This document shows positions 45,257 through 54,271 of a stretch of DNA of 64,000 nt, one piece after another (the first letter of the stretch is position 1; each line of letters begins with the position of its first letter). The position numbers and the translations under genes were made by a program. The DNA is from VXYL01 sp965116345. GTDB taxonomy: Bacteria; Pseudomonadota; Gammaproteobacteria; Pseudomonadales; Azotimanducaceae. Under the pieces are notes generated by a model. It made no database searches. It had not been told where the DNA came from and saw only the letters and a program-made list of their open reading frames with translations. The stretch is taken from positions 2,232,001 through 2,296,000 of the forward strand of contig OZ220680.1 of NCBI GenBank assembly GCA_965116345.1, given 5' to 3'.

Positions 45257-46146
45257 AACAGCGCCATGCCCGGCACCAGCACCCTTCCCCGGTAGAGGCA
45301 TGTGGACGACGTCAGGAAGAACGTCTTGAAGTCGTCGTCGCCCCAGGTGAAGTTGGCGCAGAACGCGGGCGTCCTGATCACGCCCAGGCAGGTGCCGTCG
45401 TCGGGATGGTAGACATGGACGCCGCCGGGGCCGGCGCAGAAGACGTGACCAAGGCTGTCGATCTTCAGGCCGTCCGGCGCGCCGGCGCCTTCGCCGGTCG
45501 ACTCGGCGAACACGTCGCCTCCCGTTAGCGAACCGTCCTCGGCAACGTCGAACCGCCGAACGTGCATGCGCGGCGTGTCGGCGACGTAGAGACCGTTGTG
45601 GTCCAGCGTGAAGGCGAGGCCGTTGGGCTGCTGGAAGTCGCTCGACAGCAGCGTGAGTTCGCGGGACTCGGGATCCAGGCGGTAGACGCCGGTGAAGTCG
45701 AGTTCGGTCTCGCGAGCCACCGCCACGGGGCCGCCACCGCGCCCGAAGGTCGGATCGGTGAAGTACACCATGCCGTCGCGGCGCACGACGATGTCGTTGG
45801 GGCTGTTCAGCTCCTTGCCGTCGTAGTGACTCGCCACCACCACGACGCTTCCGTCGTGCTCGGTGCGCGAGACCCGGCTGGTGGCGTGCTCGCAGGAGAG
45901 GATGCGCCCGTCGTGGTCGTAGGTGTTGCCGTTGGTCATGTTGCTCGGCTCGCGGAACACTTGGACCCCGCCCGCCTCGCTCCAGCGGTGCATCCGGTTG
46001 CCGGGGATGTCGCTGAACGTCAGATGCTTCTCGCGCGGATGCCAGACCGGACCTTCCGTGAAGCCGAAGCCGTCGGCCAGGGTCTGCAGCGCGAAGTCGC
46101 GTGGCACGATGTCGAGGAATCGGTCGTCTCGTATCTCGATGTTCAA
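45253..46146 (-). CDS. SMP-30/gluconolactonase/LRE family protein
   Basis: A 297-residue six-bladed beta-propeller lactonase. Metal-ligand positions are visible: the Glu in FGFTEGPVWHPREKHLTFSDIPGNRMHRW, the Asn in NSPNDIVVRRDGMVYFTDPTFG, and the Asp in GAPDGLKIDSLGHVFCAG. Family members hydrolyse sugar lactones; substrate is unknown. TTG 46146 is preferred, with GGAG 6 nt before it. A longer frame would run across the tRNA-Arg gene on the other strand and is rejected. The stop codon lies in the right end of hairpin element B. Confidence 0.88.
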   Translation of the reverse strand: MNIEIRDDRFLDIVPRDFALQTLADGFGFTEGPVWHPREKHLTFSDIPGNRMHRWSEAGGVQVFREPSNMTNGNTYDHDGRILSCEHATSRVSRTEHDGSVVVVASHYDGKELNSPNDIVVRRDGMVYFTDPTFGRGGGPVAVARETELDFTGVYRLDPESRELTLLSSDFQQPNGLAFTLDHNGLYVADTPRMHVRRFDVAEDGSLTGGDVFAESTGEGAGAPDGLKIDSLGHVFCAGPGGVHVYHPDDGTCLGVIRTPAFCANFTWGDDDFKTFFLTSSTCLYRGRVLVPGMALF

Positions 46147-46227
46147 GGCTGTCTCCGCGAAAGTTGCCGGTCGCGTGCTATGGTAATCGACCCCGATGCG
46201 GGCGGCTCGCCAGGTCGTCTGCAGCGG

Positions 46228-46307
<80 letters not shown>

Positions 46308-46405
46308 ATCCCTCCGTCTGGTCGGTCGTGCCCTTCGGGAGTGCGCGGCGGAGTATGCCCCCTCGCCGTAGCGTGACGATGCGTTAAGCTCCGAGCTGTA
46401 GGCGC

Positions 46406-47605
46406 TTGAACGGCTTGGCAGTGAGCACCCTGTATCGCAACGGCCGGATCTTCGACGGCGAGCGGATGGTCGTTGACCATGCGGTTCTCGTCGACGGCGA
46501 CCGCATAGCGCGCGTCGCTCCCGAGGCCGAGTTCGAAGGCTTCGACGGCGAGAGCGTGGACTGTTCGGGTTGCACCGTCATGCCGGGGCTCATCGACTGC
46601 CACGTGCACCTCTTGTTTCACGGCGAGTCCGATCCGAGCGCGGACCTCGGCAAGCTCGATGCGGCCCACGCCGTGGTCCGCGCCCTCGAGCACGCCCGGG
46701 AAACGCTGCGTGGCGGCACGACCTCGGTGCGCGACTGCGGCGGTAGGGAGTACCAGGAGTTCGCGGTTCGCGACGCCTGCAACGAAGGCAGGTTCCAAGG
46801 GCCCACCATCCGCGCCGCCGGCAAGATGATCTGCATGACCGGGGGCCACGGCAATCGGATCGGCCGGGTGGCCGACGGGATCGACGAGGTGGTGAAGGCG
46901 GTGCGGGAGCAGGTTCATGCCGGTTCCGACTTCGTCAAGATCATGGCGACGGGCGGTGTCATGACCCCCGGCGTCGACCCGGAGGATGCCCACTTCACCG
47001 CCGCTGAAATCGCCGCCGGCATCACCGAGGCGAAGCGCTTCCGGCGCCGCACGGCGAGCCATGCCCAGGGGTCCGAAGGCATCCTGAACGCCACCCGGGG
47101 CGGCGTGACGTCCATCGAACACGGCATCTTCATGACCGACGAGTGCTGCCGCGAGATGCTCGAACGGGGCACCTTCCTGGTGCCCACGCTGGCGGCGCTG
47201 CGGCACATACTTGGCAATGCCCACGCCGGCATCCCCGACTACGTCATGGAGAAGGCGGCGCGCTGTGCCGAAGACCACGAACGCTCGGTGGCGATGTTCC
47301 ACGAGGCGGGTGGGAGCATCGCGATGGGCACGGATGCAGGTACGCCGTTCAATCTCCACGGCCGCAACTCCGACGAACTGCGGTTCATGGTCGAGGTCGG
47401 GCTGTCCAATCTGGACGCGCTCCGGGCCGGCACCCGGAACGGGGCCGACCTGATGGGCCTCGAGGACCGGGGCCGCGTCGTCGAAGGCGCGGTCGCGGAT
47501 CTGCTCGTCGTCGCAGGCGACCCGTCGAAGGACATCGCCGCCGCGGCGGAGCGGCGGAACCACCGCATGGTGGTGAGGGAGGGCGTCGTAGTTCACCCAC
47601 CGTAG
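46406..47605 (+). CDS. Amidohydrolase (imidazolonepropionase-like / prolidase-like)
   Basis: A 399-residue metal-dependent amidohydrolase. Visible metal ligands are DCHVHL (HxH), DFVKIMATGG (carboxylated Lys), ASHAQG and IEHGIF (His), and MGTDAG (Asp). The GGTTSVRDCGG and MTGGHG stretches and the C-terminal LGLEDRGRVVEGAVADLLVVAGDP-like block (LMGLEDRGRVVEGAVADLLV) fit the branch that contains Xaa-Arg/Lys dipeptidases and related enzymes. Start is TTG 46406, or possibly GTG 46421 (MSTLYRNG). Its TAG stop is bases 2-4 of a REP-like repeat. Confidence 0.88.
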   Translation: MNGLAVSTLYRNGRIFDGERMVVDHAVLVDGDRIARVAPEAEFEGFDGESVDCSGCTVMPGLIDCHVHLLFHGESDPSADLGKLDAAHAVVRALEHARETLRGGTTSVRDCGGREYQEFAVRDACNEGRFQGPTIRAAGKMICMTGGHGNRIGRVADGIDEVVKAVREQVHAGSDFVKIMATGGVMTPGVDPEDAHFTAAEIAAGITEAKRFRRRTASHAQGSEGILNATRGGVTSIEHGIFMTDECCREMLERGTFLVPTLAALRHILGNAHAGIPDYVMEKAARCAEDHERSVAMFHEAGGSIAMGTDAGTPFNLHGRNSDELRFMVEVGLSNLDALRAGTRNGADLMGLEDRGRVVEGAVADLLVVAGDPSKDIAAAAERRNHRMVVREGVVVHPP

Positions 47606-47626
47606 GGGCGACCCTTGTGGTCGCCC
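47602..47626 (+). repeat. REP-like palindrome, copy 4
   Basis: Begins GTAGGGGCGACCCTTGTGG, ends TCGCCC; a perfect 8-bp stem GGGCGACC/GGTCGCCC over loop CTTGT. The amidohydrolase TAG lies at its bases 2-4. It is paired with the inverted copy at 47663. Confidence 0.85.
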
Positions 47627-47662
47627 GCGCTGATCACCCGAAGCCGTTCGCGACGCGTGCAC

Positions 47663-47687
47663 GGGCGAGGACAAGCCTCGCCCCTAC
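47663..47687 (-). repeat. REP-like palindrome, copy 5 (inverted)
   Basis: On the minus strand it begins GTAGGGGCGAGGCTTGTCC and ends TCGCCC; perfect 8-bp stem GGGCGAGG/CCTCGCCC over CTTGT. Relative to copy 4, the inner CC/GG pairs are swapped to GG/CC, so pairing is kept. The head-to-head pair with copy 4 resembles a BIME. Confidence 0.85.
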
Positions 47688-47752
47688 GGGGCCGCGCCGA
47701 AACCGACAGCATACGCCCCCACGCGCGGTGATCGATTGAACGGGAGACCGCC

Positions 47753-47777
47753 GTAGGGGCGACCCTTGTGGTCGCCC
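47753..47777 (+). repeat. REP-like palindrome, copy 6
   Basis: Identical over 25 bp to copy 4 (47602-47626), 151 bp further on, in the same intergenic region. Confidence 0.85.
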
Positions 47778-47942
47778 TTCCCCGTCACCGCACGCCCCGT
47801 GTTGAACCGCACACCACATGCCTCTTGCACGACAGCGTCGTGATGCCCAACGTGGGCTGGTGCGCGAACGGTAGCGGCGGCGAGCCGGTCGGGGCATGAT
47901 TCGCCCCTCACGACATCTTCAAGCGTAATCAGGAGAACACGC

Positions 47943-49616
47943 ATGGCGCACGATCTCGTCATCCGGGGCGGCAGCATTGTCGACGGAACCGGTTCGGAAC
48001 CCTTCACCGGCGATATCGCCGTCGACGGCCGGACCATCGCCAAGGTCGGCAAGGTCGAGGACGCCGGCCACCGCGAAATCGACGCGGAGGGCCACGTCGT
48101 CACGCCCGGTTTCGTCGACCTGCATACCCACTTCGACGCCCAGGCGGGCTGGGATCCGCTGTTGACGCCGGTTTCCTGGCACGGTGTCACGACCGCGTTG
48201 TTCGGCAACTGCGGTGTCACCTTCGCGCCCTGCAAGCCGGCGGACCGGGAGTTCCTGGCCGGCATGATGGAGACCGTCGAGGACATCCCGCGAAATGCGA
48301 TTCTCACCGGCCTACCCTGGGACTGGGAGTCCTACGGCGAGTACCTGGACTCCATCGAGAAGCTCGGCCCCGCCATCAACATCACGGGCCTCGTCGGCCA
48401 CTGCGCATCGCGCTTCTACGTCATGGGCGAGCGCGCCGTGGAAGAGGATCCCACCGAGGACGAGATCGGCCAGATCGCCGAACTCATCGGCCGTTCCGTC
48501 GCGGAAGGTGCCATCGGCTTCTCCACCAACCGCCTGCCCGGTCATGTGCTGCCGGACGGACGGTCGATTCCGGGAACGTTCGCCAAGGAAGCCGAACTGA
48601 TCGCCATCTCGGCGGCGGTGGGCAAGGCCGGCGGCATCCTGCAGAGCGTCCTGAACTACGGCAACCTGGACGACGAGATGGCCATGCTGACGAAGCAGGG
48701 CAGGGCCGCCGGAACGCGACTGTTGTTCAGCGCGCCGCATGCCCCGGGGTCGAATGGCAACGACAGCGCCTACGACGACGCCATCGCCGCGATGCGCGAC
48801 GAGGGCCTCGACGTCAGTGGTCTGACCCTGCCCCGCAGCGGCGGCTTCCTGTCCGGACTCAGCACCGACATGCTGTTCCCGACACCGGCTTGGGCCGAGA
48901 TCCGCAAGCTCGACTTCCGCGGTCGTCTAGCCGCCATTCGCGACGAGGACACGCGCGCCAGACTCATCGAGGAGGCCAAGGCGATCCCTCGGATCGAAGC
49001 GGGTTCGCGCACGACCTTCTGGCTGGGCGACGACGACCGTCCGACGTATACGCGCGACGCCGAGGAGAGCCTCTACGGCATGGCCAAGGCTGCGGGCGTC
49101 CACCCGGTGGAGGTGTGGCTGGACAAGATGCTGGAGTCGGACGGCAGGTCGATGTTCCACATCCGTTTCTTCAATCAGGATCTGGAAGGCTTGAAGTCGT
49201 TCCTCACCGCAGATTGGATTCTGCCGGGCATCGGCGATGCCGGGGCACACGTCAGCCAGATCATGGACTCCGGGTGGACGTCGTTCCTTCTTTCCCATTG
49301 GGTGCGCGACCAAGGTTTGTTCACCCTCGAGGAGGCCGTGCGCCGCATGACCAGTGCGTCGGCGCGGGTGCTGGGCTTCGAAGATCGCGGCACCTTGGCC
49401 GAAGGCAAGAAGGCCGACGTCAACGTCATCGACCTTGAGCGCGTCGCCGAGCGTCAGCCGAAGCTCGTGCACGATTTCCCGGGCGGCGCGCCGCGGCTCA
49501 TCCAGAAGGCGGTGGGTTACAAGGCGACGGTGTGCAACGGGGCCGTCATTCTCGCCGACGACACCCACACGGGTGAACGTTCGGGGCAGGTTCTGAGAAA
49601 TCCGGCAACGGCGTAG
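47943..49616 (+). CDS. N-acyl-D-amino-acid deacylase family amidohydrolase
   Basis: A 557-residue member of the D-aminoacylase branch of the amidohydrolases, which remove N-acyl groups from D-amino acids using zinc. Features: MAHDLVIRGGSIVDGTGSEPFTGDIAVDG, metal motif GFVDLHTHFDAQAGWDP, HGVTTALFGNCGVTFAPCKP (with the Cys ligand typical of this branch), VGHCASRFYVMG and GIGDAGAHVSQIMDSGW (H and D ligands). The C-terminal EDRGTLAEGKKADVNVIDLERV closes the barrel's beta-sandwich. ATG 47943 is preceded by AGGAGAACACGC. Downstream genes run in the same direction. Confidence 0.92.
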   Translation: MAHDLVIRGGSIVDGTGSEPFTGDIAVDGRTIAKVGKVEDAGHREIDAEGHVVTPGFVDLHTHFDAQAGWDPLLTPVSWHGVTTALFGNCGVTFAPCKPADREFLAGMMETVEDIPRNAILTGLPWDWESYGEYLDSIEKLGPAINITGLVGHCASRFYVMGERAVEEDPTEDEIGQIAELIGRSVAEGAIGFSTNRLPGHVLPDGRSIPGTFAKEAELIAISAAVGKAGGILQSVLNYGNLDDEMAMLTKQGRAAGTRLLFSAPHAPGSNGNDSAYDDAIAAMRDEGLDVSGLTLPRSGGFLSGLSTDMLFPTPAWAEIRKLDFRGRLAAIRDEDTRARLIEEAKAIPRIEAGSRTTFWLGDDDRPTYTRDAEESLYGMAKAAGVHPVEVWLDKMLESDGRSMFHIRFFNQDLEGLKSFLTADWILPGIGDAGAHVSQIMDSGWTSFLLSHWVRDQGLFTLEEAVRRMTSASARVLGFEDRGTLAEGKKADVNVIDLERVAERQPKLVHDFPGGAPRLIQKAVGYKATVCNGAVILADDTHTGERSGQVLRNPATA

Positions 49617-49697
49617 CGACCAGCGGGGATTGGCTGAGGCGGGTTCCACCGCCTCGGCTGATCATTTGCGTGGTTGACGGGACACTAGGAGGTATCG

Positions 49698-50834
49698 GTG
49701 GCAATCCACGGCTTCTGCGATGAGCGCTTCGCCGGCGTGCGAGAGGCGTTCGAGCGCAATTTCGACGAGTTTGGCGACGTCGGCGCGAGTTTCGCGGCGA
49801 CCGTCGAGGGTGAGTTCGTCGTCGACCTCTGGGGCGGCCACGCCGACGAGGCGCGCACCCGTCTATGGCACGAGGACACCATCGTCAACGTCTATTCGAC
49901 GACCAAGACGATGTCGTTCCTCACCGCCTTCGTGCTTGCCGACCGTGGCTTGCTGGATTTCCACGCCAAGGTCACGGACTACTGGCCGGAGTACGGGCAG
50001 AACGGCAAGCAGGACACCGAGGTCCGCCATTTCATGAGCCATTCGGCGGGCGTTCCGGGTTTCGAACCGAAGCTCGCCAAGGCCCGCGAGCTCTACGACT
50101 GGGACGCCTGCGTCGACAACCTGGCGAGGCAGGCGCCGTGGTGGGAGCCGGGCACGCGGAGTGGCTATCACGCCGTCACCCAGGGCTACCTGATCGGCGA
50201 ACTCGTGCGTCGGATCACCGGGAGGACCATCGGCGCATTCTTCCGCGAAGAGATCGCCCAGCCCCTCGGCGCCGACTTCCACATCGGCGTGGCCCGTTCG
50301 GAGTTCGACCGGGTCGCCCAGATGATCCCGGAAGAATCCGCGGAGGGTGGCGAAAGCCCGTTCGGTGATCCGGACTCGATTCCAGGACGGGTCTTCGCGA
50401 GCGCGCCGGCGGGCACCGAGGCGGTCAACACCCCCGGTTGGCGGCGGGCCGAGATTCCCGCGGCGGGCGGGCACGGCAACGCCCGGGGCGTGGTCCGTGC
50501 GCAGACGCCGCTCGCCAACGGCGGCAGGGCGTTTGGCGTGGAACTGTTGTCCCCCGAGAGCTGCCGACTGATGCTCGAAGAGCAGACCAACGGTCCCGAC
50601 GCGGTGCTGATGCTGCCGATCCGCTTCGGCCTGGGGTACGCGTTTCCCAACGAGTTCATGCCGATGTCGCCCAACGACGACGCCATGTTCTGGGGCGGCG
50701 CCGGCGGATCGACCATCGTCGTCGACCACAAAGCGCGGGTTTGCCTGTCCTACGTTATGAACCAGATGAAGAACGCCATCGTCGGCGATCAGCGGGGCGG
50801 GGGCCTGGGCAAGGCGTTCTACGACAGCCTTTGA
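49698..50834 (+). CDS. Serine hydrolase of the beta-lactamase / EstB fold
   Basis: A 378-residue class-C-beta-lactamase-fold protein. The nucleophile motif is STTK (S67-x-x-K70), and the Tyr motif lies in SGYHAVTQGYLIGELVRRITG (Y in the place of YxN). FMSHSAGVPGF and GLGYAFP...FWGGAGGSTIVVDHKARV fit the esterase-like group, which often acts on esters or D-peptides. There is no signal peptide. It starts with GTG 49698 after AGGAGG (49688-49693). Its stop shares one base with the next ATG (TGATG), so it is coupled to the GMC oxidoreductase. Confidence 0.88.
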   Translation: MAIHGFCDERFAGVREAFERNFDEFGDVGASFAATVEGEFVVDLWGGHADEARTRLWHEDTIVNVYSTTKTMSFLTAFVLADRGLLDFHAKVTDYWPEYGQNGKQDTEVRHFMSHSAGVPGFEPKLAKARELYDWDACVDNLARQAPWWEPGTRSGYHAVTQGYLIGELVRRITGRTIGAFFREEIAQPLGADFHIGVARSEFDRVAQMIPEESAEGGESPFGDPDSIPGRVFASAPAGTEAVNTPGWRRAEIPAAGGHGNARGVVRAQTPLANGGRAFGVELLSPESCRLMLEEQTNGPDAVLMLPIRFGLGYAFPNEFMPMSPNDDAMFWGGAGGSTIVVDHKARVCLSYVMNQMKNAIVGDQRGGGLGKAFYDSL

Positions 50835-52429
50835 TGGCCGCCTACGACTACATCGTCGTCGGCGCCGGCTCGGCGGGATGCGTACTCGCCAATCGCCTGA
50901 GCGCCGACCCGGACACATCGGTGTTGCTGCTGGAAGCGGGCGGGCGGGACTGGAGCCCGTTGATCCACGTGCCGGTGGGCTTCTGGAAGATGATCGACCG
51001 GCCGAGCGTCAACTGGTGTTTCGAGACCGTGCCGGAACCCGGCACCCGCGAGCGCAGAATTCCCATCCCGCGCGGCAAGGTTCTCGGCGGCTCCAGTTCC
51101 ATCAACGGCATGCTCTACGTGCGCGGCCAGGCCTTCGACTACGACACCTGGGCGCAGCTCGGCAACCGCGGCTGGTCCTACGACGAGGTGCTGCCGTTCT
51201 TCAAGCACTCGGAGAACTTCGAGCGCGGCGGCGACGAGTTCCGTGGCGCGGGCGGCGAGCTCAACGTCGCGGACATGGTCGAGAGCCATCCGCTGCTCGA
51301 GGCGTGGGTGGCTGCGGGCGACGAGGCCGGCTTTCCCCGCAATCCCGACTACAACGGCACCCGCCAGGAAGGCTTCGGCATCTACCAGGTGACCCAGCGC
51401 AACGGTCGCCGGTTCAGCACCGCCCGGGCATTCCTCGACCCGGTCCGCTCGCGACCCAACCTGACCATCGCCACTCGCGCCTTGGCGCATCGGGTGCTGA
51501 TCGAGAACGGTCGTGCCATCGGCGTTCGCTTTGCGGTCGGTGATCGGACCATCGACGCGACCGCCAACCGGGAGGTCGTCCTGGCGGCGGGTGCCGTGCA
51601 GTCACCGCAGTTGCTGGAACTCTCGGGCATCGGCCAGGCCGAGTTGCTCAAGGCGCACGGCATCGACGTGGTCCGCGATCTGCCCGGCGTCGGTGAGAAC
51701 TATCGCGATCACTACGCCAGTTCCGTCGGTTGGCGCGTCAAGGGCGCGACCACGCTCAACGAGCAGACGCGCGGCACCCGTTTCGTCTTCGAGGCGCTGA
51801 AATACGGCCTCGCCCGGCGAGGCGTGTTCACCTTCACGGCTGGCATCGCCCACGGCTTCGTGCGCACGCGACGCGAGCTCGAGACGCCGGACGTGCAGTT
51901 CCACTTCGCCCATGCGAGCTATGCCCGCGGCGGCAAGCAGGGCTCGCTGGAAACCGAACCGGGAATGACCTGCTCGGTATGTCAGCTGCGCCCCGAAAGC
52001 ACCGGCTCGATTCACATCCAGAGTGCCGAACCGACCGCACCGCCGGCGATCCGCCCGAATTTCCTGTCGGTGGAGGTCGATCGCGCGGCCCTGATCGAGG
52101 GCATTCGCATCGCCCGCCGCGTCGGCGCGGCCCCGTCGTTGGCCCGCCACGTCGACCACGAACTCTATCCCGGCGACCGCCGGCAGAGCGACGACGAGTT
52201 ACTCGAGTTCTGCCGCCGCTCCGGCGGCACCGTCTACCACCCGGTGGGCACCTGCAAGATGGGCCGCGATGCGAACGCCGTGGTCGACGACCGGCTACGG
52301 GTCCATGGCGTCCAAGGGTTGCGCGTCGCAGATGCCTCGATCATGCCGACCCTGGTCTCCGGCAACACCAACGCGCCGACGATCATGATCGGCGAGAAGG
52401 CCGCGGCGATGATCAGGGAAGACGCCTGA
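50834..52429 (+). CDS. GMC-family oxidoreductase (choline dehydrogenase-like)
   Basis: A 531-residue FAD-dependent alcohol oxidoreductase. The dinucleotide motif is YDYIVVGAGSAGCVLANRLS with LLLEAG. GMC signature 1 is GKVLGGSSSINGMLYVRG and signature 2 is GAVQSPQLLELSGIG. The C-terminal catalytic block has HPVGTCKMG and SGNTNAPTIMIGEKAA (His and Asn of the active site). Substrate is unknown (choline, other alcohols, or alkanols). It is translationally coupled to the serine hydrolase gene. Confidence 0.94.
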   Translation: MAAYDYIVVGAGSAGCVLANRLSADPDTSVLLLEAGGRDWSPLIHVPVGFWKMIDRPSVNWCFETVPEPGTRERRIPIPRGKVLGGSSSINGMLYVRGQAFDYDTWAQLGNRGWSYDEVLPFFKHSENFERGGDEFRGAGGELNVADMVESHPLLEAWVAAGDEAGFPRNPDYNGTRQEGFGIYQVTQRNGRRFSTARAFLDPVRSRPNLTIATRALAHRVLIENGRAIGVRFAVGDRTIDATANREVVLAAGAVQSPQLLELSGIGQAELLKAHGIDVVRDLPGVGENYRDHYASSVGWRVKGATTLNEQTRGTRFVFEALKYGLARRGVFTFTAGIAHGFVRTRRELETPDVQFHFAHASYARGGKQGSLETEPGMTCSVCQLRPESTGSIHIQSAEPTAPPAIRPNFLSVEVDRAALIEGIRIARRVGAAPSLARHVDHELYPGDRRQSDDELLEFCRRSGGTVYHPVGTCKMGRDANAVVDDRLRVHGVQGLRVADASIMPTLVSGNTNAPTIMIGEKAAAMIREDA

Positions 52430-52486
52430 GGAAGGTCCGAAGATGGGGTCGCGCGGTCCGCTCGTGCGATCCGCCTTATCTTCGCA

Positions 52487-53659
52487 CTATCGAGTGCTGC
52501 GAATCTCCCGTGCCAGCTCGTTCAGGCCCACGCCTTCGACCGTTGGCGACACGGGGAATCGGTCGTCTCCTGCGTGGGCTACGAATCGGCGTGCCGGCTG
52601 GATGTCCTCGCAAGCCTGGTGGAATCCGCGGCTCACCTTTGCCGACAGCGAGCGCTTGATCTCGATTGCCCATATCTCGCCTCCTGCGTGTTCGATCACC
52701 AAGTCGATCTCGGCACCCGCCCGCGTCCGGTAGAACGTGGCGAACGATGGCCAGGGCAATGCGGACACGAGAGTCTCGACGGCGAATCCTTCCCAACTTC
52801 TGCCGACGACCGGGTGTCCCGCGAGGTCGGTCGCGGAGGGAATGCCGAGCAACGCGTGCACGATGCCACTGTCCCTGATGTAGACCTTTGGCGACTTGAC
52901 GAGGCGTTTGCCTACGTTGGCGCGCATGGGTGGCAGCCGGCGCACCAACAGCAGATCGACCAACAGGTCGACATAGCGGGTGATCGATTGCGGACTCACC
53001 TCGAGGGCGTGGGCAAGTGCAGAGGCGTTCAGCAACGAGCCTTGCCGGTGCGCCAACATCGTCCACAACCGTTCAATTGCGCTAGCCGGGATGCGGAAAC
53101 CGAAAGTAGGAATGTCCCGTTCCAGGTAGGTTCTGACAAAGTCCTTGCGCCATGCCAGGCTCGCCCCGTCGCTTGTGGCCAGATAGCTCATCGGAAATCC
53201 GCCCCGTAGCCAAAGACGTTCGCGAGTCGCGCGGTCGTCTTCAACCTCGTTGACCGAGAACGGCGTCAAATCCAAGTAGGAGATTCGTCCGGCCAGCGAC
53301 TCCCCGGACTGGCGGAGCAGATCAATCGATGCGGATCCCAGGATCAGGAAGCGGCCCGTGTCGTTGCCTTCAAGACGGCCACGATCGATGACCCCCCTCA
53401 ACGTTTGGAACAATTCGGGCACGCGATGGATCTCGTCGAGGATCACCAGCCGGTCGGCGACGCCGTCGAGGAACAGCACGGCCTCGTCCAGACGACTGCG
53501 GTCGTCGCGGTCCTCTAGGTCGAGGTAGACGGCATTGCGCGCTTCGCCGATCTGGCGCGCCAGCGTGGTCTTGCCCGATTGCCGTGGGCCGACGATGGCG
53601 ACCGCCGACTGTCGAAGCAGTGCGTTCTGGACATCGCGCTGGAGAAGTCGGGGGATCAT
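52487..53659 (-). CDS. AAA+ ATPase with DUF4143 (archaeal-ATPase-like)
   Basis: A 390-residue protein. Walker A is IVGPRQSGKTTLARQIG, Walker B is DRLVILDEIHRVPELF, and sensor 1 is FLILGSAS. The second half is DUF4143: a winged-helix segment (LLNASALAHALEVSPQSITRYVDLL, LLLVRRLPPM) followed by a nuclease-like fold with YRTRAGAEIDLVIEHAGGEIWAIEIKRSLSAK, where the D and E-x-K spacing resembles a restriction-endonuclease core. Function in the family is unclear; many are linked to mobile or defence regions. It is divergent from the small gene at 53780 across an AT-rich control region. Confidence 0.9.
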   Translation of the reverse strand: MIPRLLQRDVQNALLRQSAVAIVGPRQSGKTTLARQIGEARNAVYLDLEDRDDRSRLDEAVLFLDGVADRLVILDEIHRVPELFQTLRGVIDRGRLEGNDTGRFLILGSASIDLLRQSGESLAGRISYLDLTPFSVNEVEDDRATRERLWLRGGFPMSYLATSDGASLAWRKDFVRTYLERDIPTFGFRIPASAIERLWTMLAHRQGSLLNASALAHALEVSPQSITRYVDLLVDLLLVRRLPPMRANVGKRLVKSPKVYIRDSGIVHALLGIPSATDLAGHPVVGRSWEGFAVETLVSALPWPSFATFYRTRAGAEIDLVIEHAGGEIWAIEIKRSLSAKVSRGFHQACEDIQPARRFVAHAGDDRFPVSPTVEGVGLNELAREIRSTR

Positions 53660-53779
53660 TACATTGCATATTGACTATAAAATGGACAATATACAAGGAT
53701 AAATACGACGTCAGTCGCCCTGAGATGGGTGTCATTACACCGTATAGACAATTTGCCAGAGGCGCTCTAGAGTTGCCCT
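53660..53779. promoter_or_regulatory. AT-rich divergent control region with inverted repeat
   Basis: This 120-bp gap is much richer in A+T than its surroundings. It contains the inverted repeat ATATTG (53668-53673) ... CAATAT (53687-53692) around TATAAA, and a second GTATAGACAATT stretch at about 53743. It may hold promoters in both directions and an operator for the RHH-like protein encoded at 53780. Confidence 0.45.
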
Positions 53780-54271
53780 ATGGCCAAGTCAGAGCAACTG
53801 CAGCTACGAATCACCGCGGAACAGAAACAGCGGATCAAGGTCCAGGCTACACGAGCGGGACAAGATGTAACGAAGTGGGTAATGAGCCAGCTCCTGCCGG
53901 AAGTGGCCGATGAGTTCCAACGCCTGGCGGACCGGCTCAAATCGGACCCGTCCGCATACTCAATGGCGCTCGCCGCCTTGCACGACTTTCTGCAATCCCT
54001 GAGTGCGAAGAAGCTGGAAATGGCGGTCAGGGGCCTTGAATCCCATGGTCTGGATGCGTGGACAGCCAACTACCTTGCGGCGATGGTTGAGGTCGCCTGT
54101 GCGGGCAAGTGCGTGCCCATTCCCGATTGGGCGCGGGCGGTCGAGCCGCTGTCGACTCCTTGGTTCGCGACGAGACTGGAGTCCCTGAGGCTTCATCTCC
54201 TGACGTCGTCGCCAGCGCCGTTCCGTCGTCGGAACCTGTTCGTCGACAGCACCCTCGGCGCCAGAGTCTGA
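53780..54271 (+). CDS. Putative ribbon-helix-helix protein, antitoxin-like partner of a nucleotidyltransferase
   Basis: A 163-residue protein that I do not recognise as a whole. The N-terminus MAKSEQLQLRITAEQKQRIK with VQATRAGQDVTKWVMSQLLP looks like a ribbon-helix-helix domain of the plasmid-mobilisation/antitoxin type. The rest is helical (LADRLKSDPSAYSMALAALHDFLQ), with a C-terminal FRRRNLFVDSTLGARV tail. Its stop shares one base with the ATG of the nucleotidyltransferase-like gene, so the two are coupled. The arrangement is like AbiE or MenAT systems, in which a DNA-binding partner precedes a nucleotidyltransferase toxin. The pairing as a toxin-antitoxin is inference. Confidence 0.55.
   Translation: MAKSEQLQLRITAEQKQRIKVQATRAGQDVTKWVMSQLLPEVADEFQRLADRLKSDPSAYSMALAALHDFLQSLSAKKLEMAVRGLESHGLDAWTANYLAAMVEVACAGKCVPIPDWARAVEPLSTPWFATRLESLRLHLLTSSPAPFRRRNLFVDSTLGARV

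Larger units (their letters stand above)
47606..47942. other. Repeat-rich intergenic region, no gene seen
   Basis: The 337 bp between two amidohydrolase genes contain most of REP-like copy 4 and all of copies 5 and 6. Downstream are small inverted repeats such as CACGAC-AGC-GTCGTG (47828-47842), GCCCA-ACG-TGGGC and GGGGC...GCCCC. I see no open frame with gene-like codon use. The Shine-Dalgarno of the next gene (CAGGAGAAC) is at the right end. Confidence 0.6.
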
